Position numbers and translations under genes: made by a program. Of a stretch of 8,141 nucleotides of DNA, positions 6,849-8,141 are shown one piece after another. The DNA comes from Myxococcales bacterium. Its GTDB lineage: Bacteria > Myxococcota > Myxococcia > Myxococcales > Anaeromyxobacteraceae. Each line of letters opens with the position of its first letter. Within the stretch, counting starts at the first letter, position 1. Location: positions 1-8,141 of the forward strand of contig JAJYAW010000111.1 of NCBI GenBank assembly GCA_021779335.1. Direction: 5' to 3'. The notes beneath the pieces are model-generated. The model was not told the origin of the DNA. It did not search any database and saw only the letters and a program-made list of their open reading frames with translations.

Positions 6849-8021
6849 TCAGGCCGACGTCAGCGCCCGCCCGCCTCGCGGCTCGGCGCGGAAGAACGCC
6901 CGCACCTCGTCCCGGCGCGCCAGCGTGTCGGTGTAGCCGAGCTCCATGACCCGGGCCACGTAGACCGGCTCGAAGGCCAGGTAGGAGAGCAGGTCCGAGC
7001 CGGAGTCCCTGGTGACGCCGATCCCCTTGAGCAGGTAGCGCAGCATGCTCGGGAAGCGGTGGTACTCGTCGCCGGCGAGCTTGCCCAGGTCCTGCGAGGG
7101 GCGGAGCGCCAGCACCGGGATGGGGCGAAGCTCCAGCTCGCGCGCCGCCACCCGCTCGCCGGGCACGTACGCCAGCGTCCGGTTGATCCGCTCCAGCCGC
7201 TCCAGGTCGGTGTCGATCGAGTCGAGGAAGACGGCGTTGAGCAGCACCCCGGCGATCTGCGAGAGCGGCAGCGGCGCCCCGTCCGGCGCGCCCGGGCCGC
7301 CCGGGCCGGCGCGCCCGTGGCGCACGCTGATGGCCAGGATCCGCTCCGCCCCGGCGTGGATGGCCGGGCTCATCGGGTAGACCAGCCGGACGCAGCCGTC
7401 CCCGTACCAGCCGTCCTCCACCTTCACCGGCGGGAAGAAGATCGGGATGGCCGCCGACGCCATGACGTGGTCCACCGTGAGCCGGGCCCGCACCCCCTCG
7501 CGGGTGGAGCGCTGCCAGGGCCTGATCCGGTCGCTCCCCTCGAACCAGGTGACGCCGGCGCCGCTCAGGTAGGAGGTGGCCGAGACGGCCACGGCGTGCA
7601 GGCGGCCGGCCTTGAGGTGGCGGCGCATGCGGGCCAGCGGCAGCACGTCGGTGAGCAGCCGGCGCAGCGGCGCCGGGTCGAGCAGGTAGTTGATGCTGTT
7701 GCCCCCCAGCAGGCCGCCGCCGCCCAGGTCGCGCATCCAGCGGCTGCCGGTGGCGGCCAGCTTGAGGGCGCCGGTGCGGAAGATGCGGTCCGGCGTGAGC
7801 CCGGCCCACGTCTGGTGGAGCGCGGCGGCACCGCCGGCGAAGTCCTGGGCGCCGCAGGCCAGCGCCACGCCGTTGATGGCGCCCGCCGAGATGCCGGCCA
7901 CCACCTCGAAGGGCAGCGGCCCGCGCGGCAGCACCTCCGCGAGCGCCCTCAGGGCGCCCACCTGGTAGGCCGCCCGGGCCCCCCCGCCCGTCAGGACCAG
8001 CGCCGTCCGGTCGCCTGCCAC
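6849..8021 (-). CDS. patatin-like phospholipase / lipid acyl hydrolase
   Basis: This serine hydrolase with a Ser-Asp dyad should cleave acyl esters of lipids. Counting 390 residues from the GTG start: TGGGARAAYQVG (11-22) is the oxyanion-hole glycine motif, GISAG (43-47) holds nucleophile S45, ASAAIPIFFPPV (188-199) is the conserved strand before the active-site Asp, and DGC (208-210) provides D208. Most patatins read DGG or DGA there, so Cys is slightly unusual. A Gly/Pro-rich loop spans about 236-250. No signal peptide or membrane helix is seen, which fits a cytosolic bacterial patatin. I chose GTG at 8021-8019 because a purine-rich GAGGGGAGGGG lies just before it and the conserved fold begins right after. 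An in-frame ATG at 8090 would add 23 residues, but their codons (agt, cga, agg, gga) and Arg-rich content look non-coding. The gene is convergent with the transporter and probably independent. Confidence 0.88.
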   Translation of the reverse strand: MAGDRTALVLTGGGARAAYQVGALRALAEVLPRGPLPFEVVAGISAGAINGVALACGAQDFAGGAAALHQTWAGLTPDRIFRTGALKLAATGSRWMRDLGGGGLLGGNSINYLLDPAPLRRLLTDVLPLARMRRHLKAGRLHAVAVSATSYLSGAGVTWFEGSDRIRPWQRSTREGVRARLTVDHVMASAAIPIFFPPVKVEDGWYGDGCVRLVYPMSPAIHAGAERILAISVRHGRAGPGGPGAPDGAPLPLSQIAGVLLNAVFLDSIDTDLERLERINRTLAYVPGERVAARELELRPIPVLALRPSQDLGKLAGDEYHRFPSMLRYLLKGIGVTRDSGSDLLSYLAFEPVYVARVMELGYTDTLARRDEVRAFFRAEPRGGRALTSA

Positions 8022-8023
8022 GT

Positions 8024-8034
8024 CCCCTCCCCTC
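8024..8034 (-). promoter_or_regulatory. purine-rich ribosome-binding site of the patatin gene
   Basis: On the minus strand GAGGGGAGGGG is followed by AC and the GTG start at 8021. The two GAGG units lie about 9 and 4 bases from the start codon. This is the strongest Shine-Dalgarno-like stretch near either candidate start and decides for GTG over the ATG at 8090, which has only GCGGGG ahead of it. Confidence 0.55.
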
Positions 8035-8141
8035 GGCGCCGAGGGCCCCGCCAGCCGGCGCCCGCGCCGCTCCCTGGTCCCTCGACTCATAGCCCCGCGT
8101 GGCGCGCCGGGCCACCCCCAATCGACGGCGGGAACGCGCCC

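Noticed and set aside
8022..8090. ATG at 8090 as the start of the patatin protein
   Set aside because: The 23-residue extension is Arg/Gly-rich with atypical codons, and a strong purine-rich site lies directly before GTG 8021. It cannot be fully excluded.
8099..8115. GTGGC/GCCAC small inverted repeat upstream of the patatin gene
   Set aside because: The stem is only 5 bp with a 7-base loop in GC-rich DNA; this is expected by chance, and no promoter elements around it support an operator.
5848..8121. A 757-codon open frame on the - strand overlapping the transporter and the patatin gene
   Set aside because: It has the same low-complexity Arg/Gly/Ala/Glu composition, with no domain seen. It overlaps the patatin gene in a different frame of the same strand.

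Overview
The window is very GC-rich, and nearly every codon in the real genes ends in G or C. Together with a giant multidomain enzyme, this suggests a high-GC bacterium, most plausibly a myxobacterium of the Anaeromyxobacter type. That assignment is an inference from composition and gene style; no rRNA or other marker is present. No tRNA, CRISPR array, insertion sequence or phage gene was found.

Layout. Positions 1-122 are a leader with a GC-rich hairpin at the far left and one slightly AT-richer patch, ending in a clear Shine-Dalgarno. Positions 123-4775 (+) encode a 1550-residue fusion: a helical N-terminus, an AMP-forming (long-chain type) acyl-CoA synthetase, an alpha-helical repeat-like region, a segment that reads like a protein-kinase fold with its catalytic residues replaced, and a C-terminal GNAT acetyltransferase. 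Eighteen bases later, 4794-5924 (+) encodes a homocitrate synthase of the LYS20/LYS21 type. After a 34-base C-rich gap, 5959-6816 (+) encodes a ten-helix EamA/DMT transporter. These three genes run in one direction with short gaps and probably form an operon. On the other strand, 8021-6849 encodes a patatin-like lipid hydrolase that converges on the transporter. The 32 bases between them hold a strong hairpin.

How they may work together. The first two proteins both handle acyl-CoA: the fusion would make an acyl-adenylate/acyl-CoA and carries an acyl-CoA-dependent transferase, and the second condenses acetyl-CoA with a 2-oxo acid. A small-molecule transporter follows. One reading is a locus that makes, modifies and exports a small molecule. 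Another is that the fusion is a self-contained acylation machine whose pseudokinase-like segment is regulatory, with the homocitrate synthase feeding lysine, nitrogenase cofactor or citrate metabolism. The sequence alone does not decide. The patatin gene is probably an independent unit. The most unusual item is the fusion protein, above all its pseudokinase-like segment.
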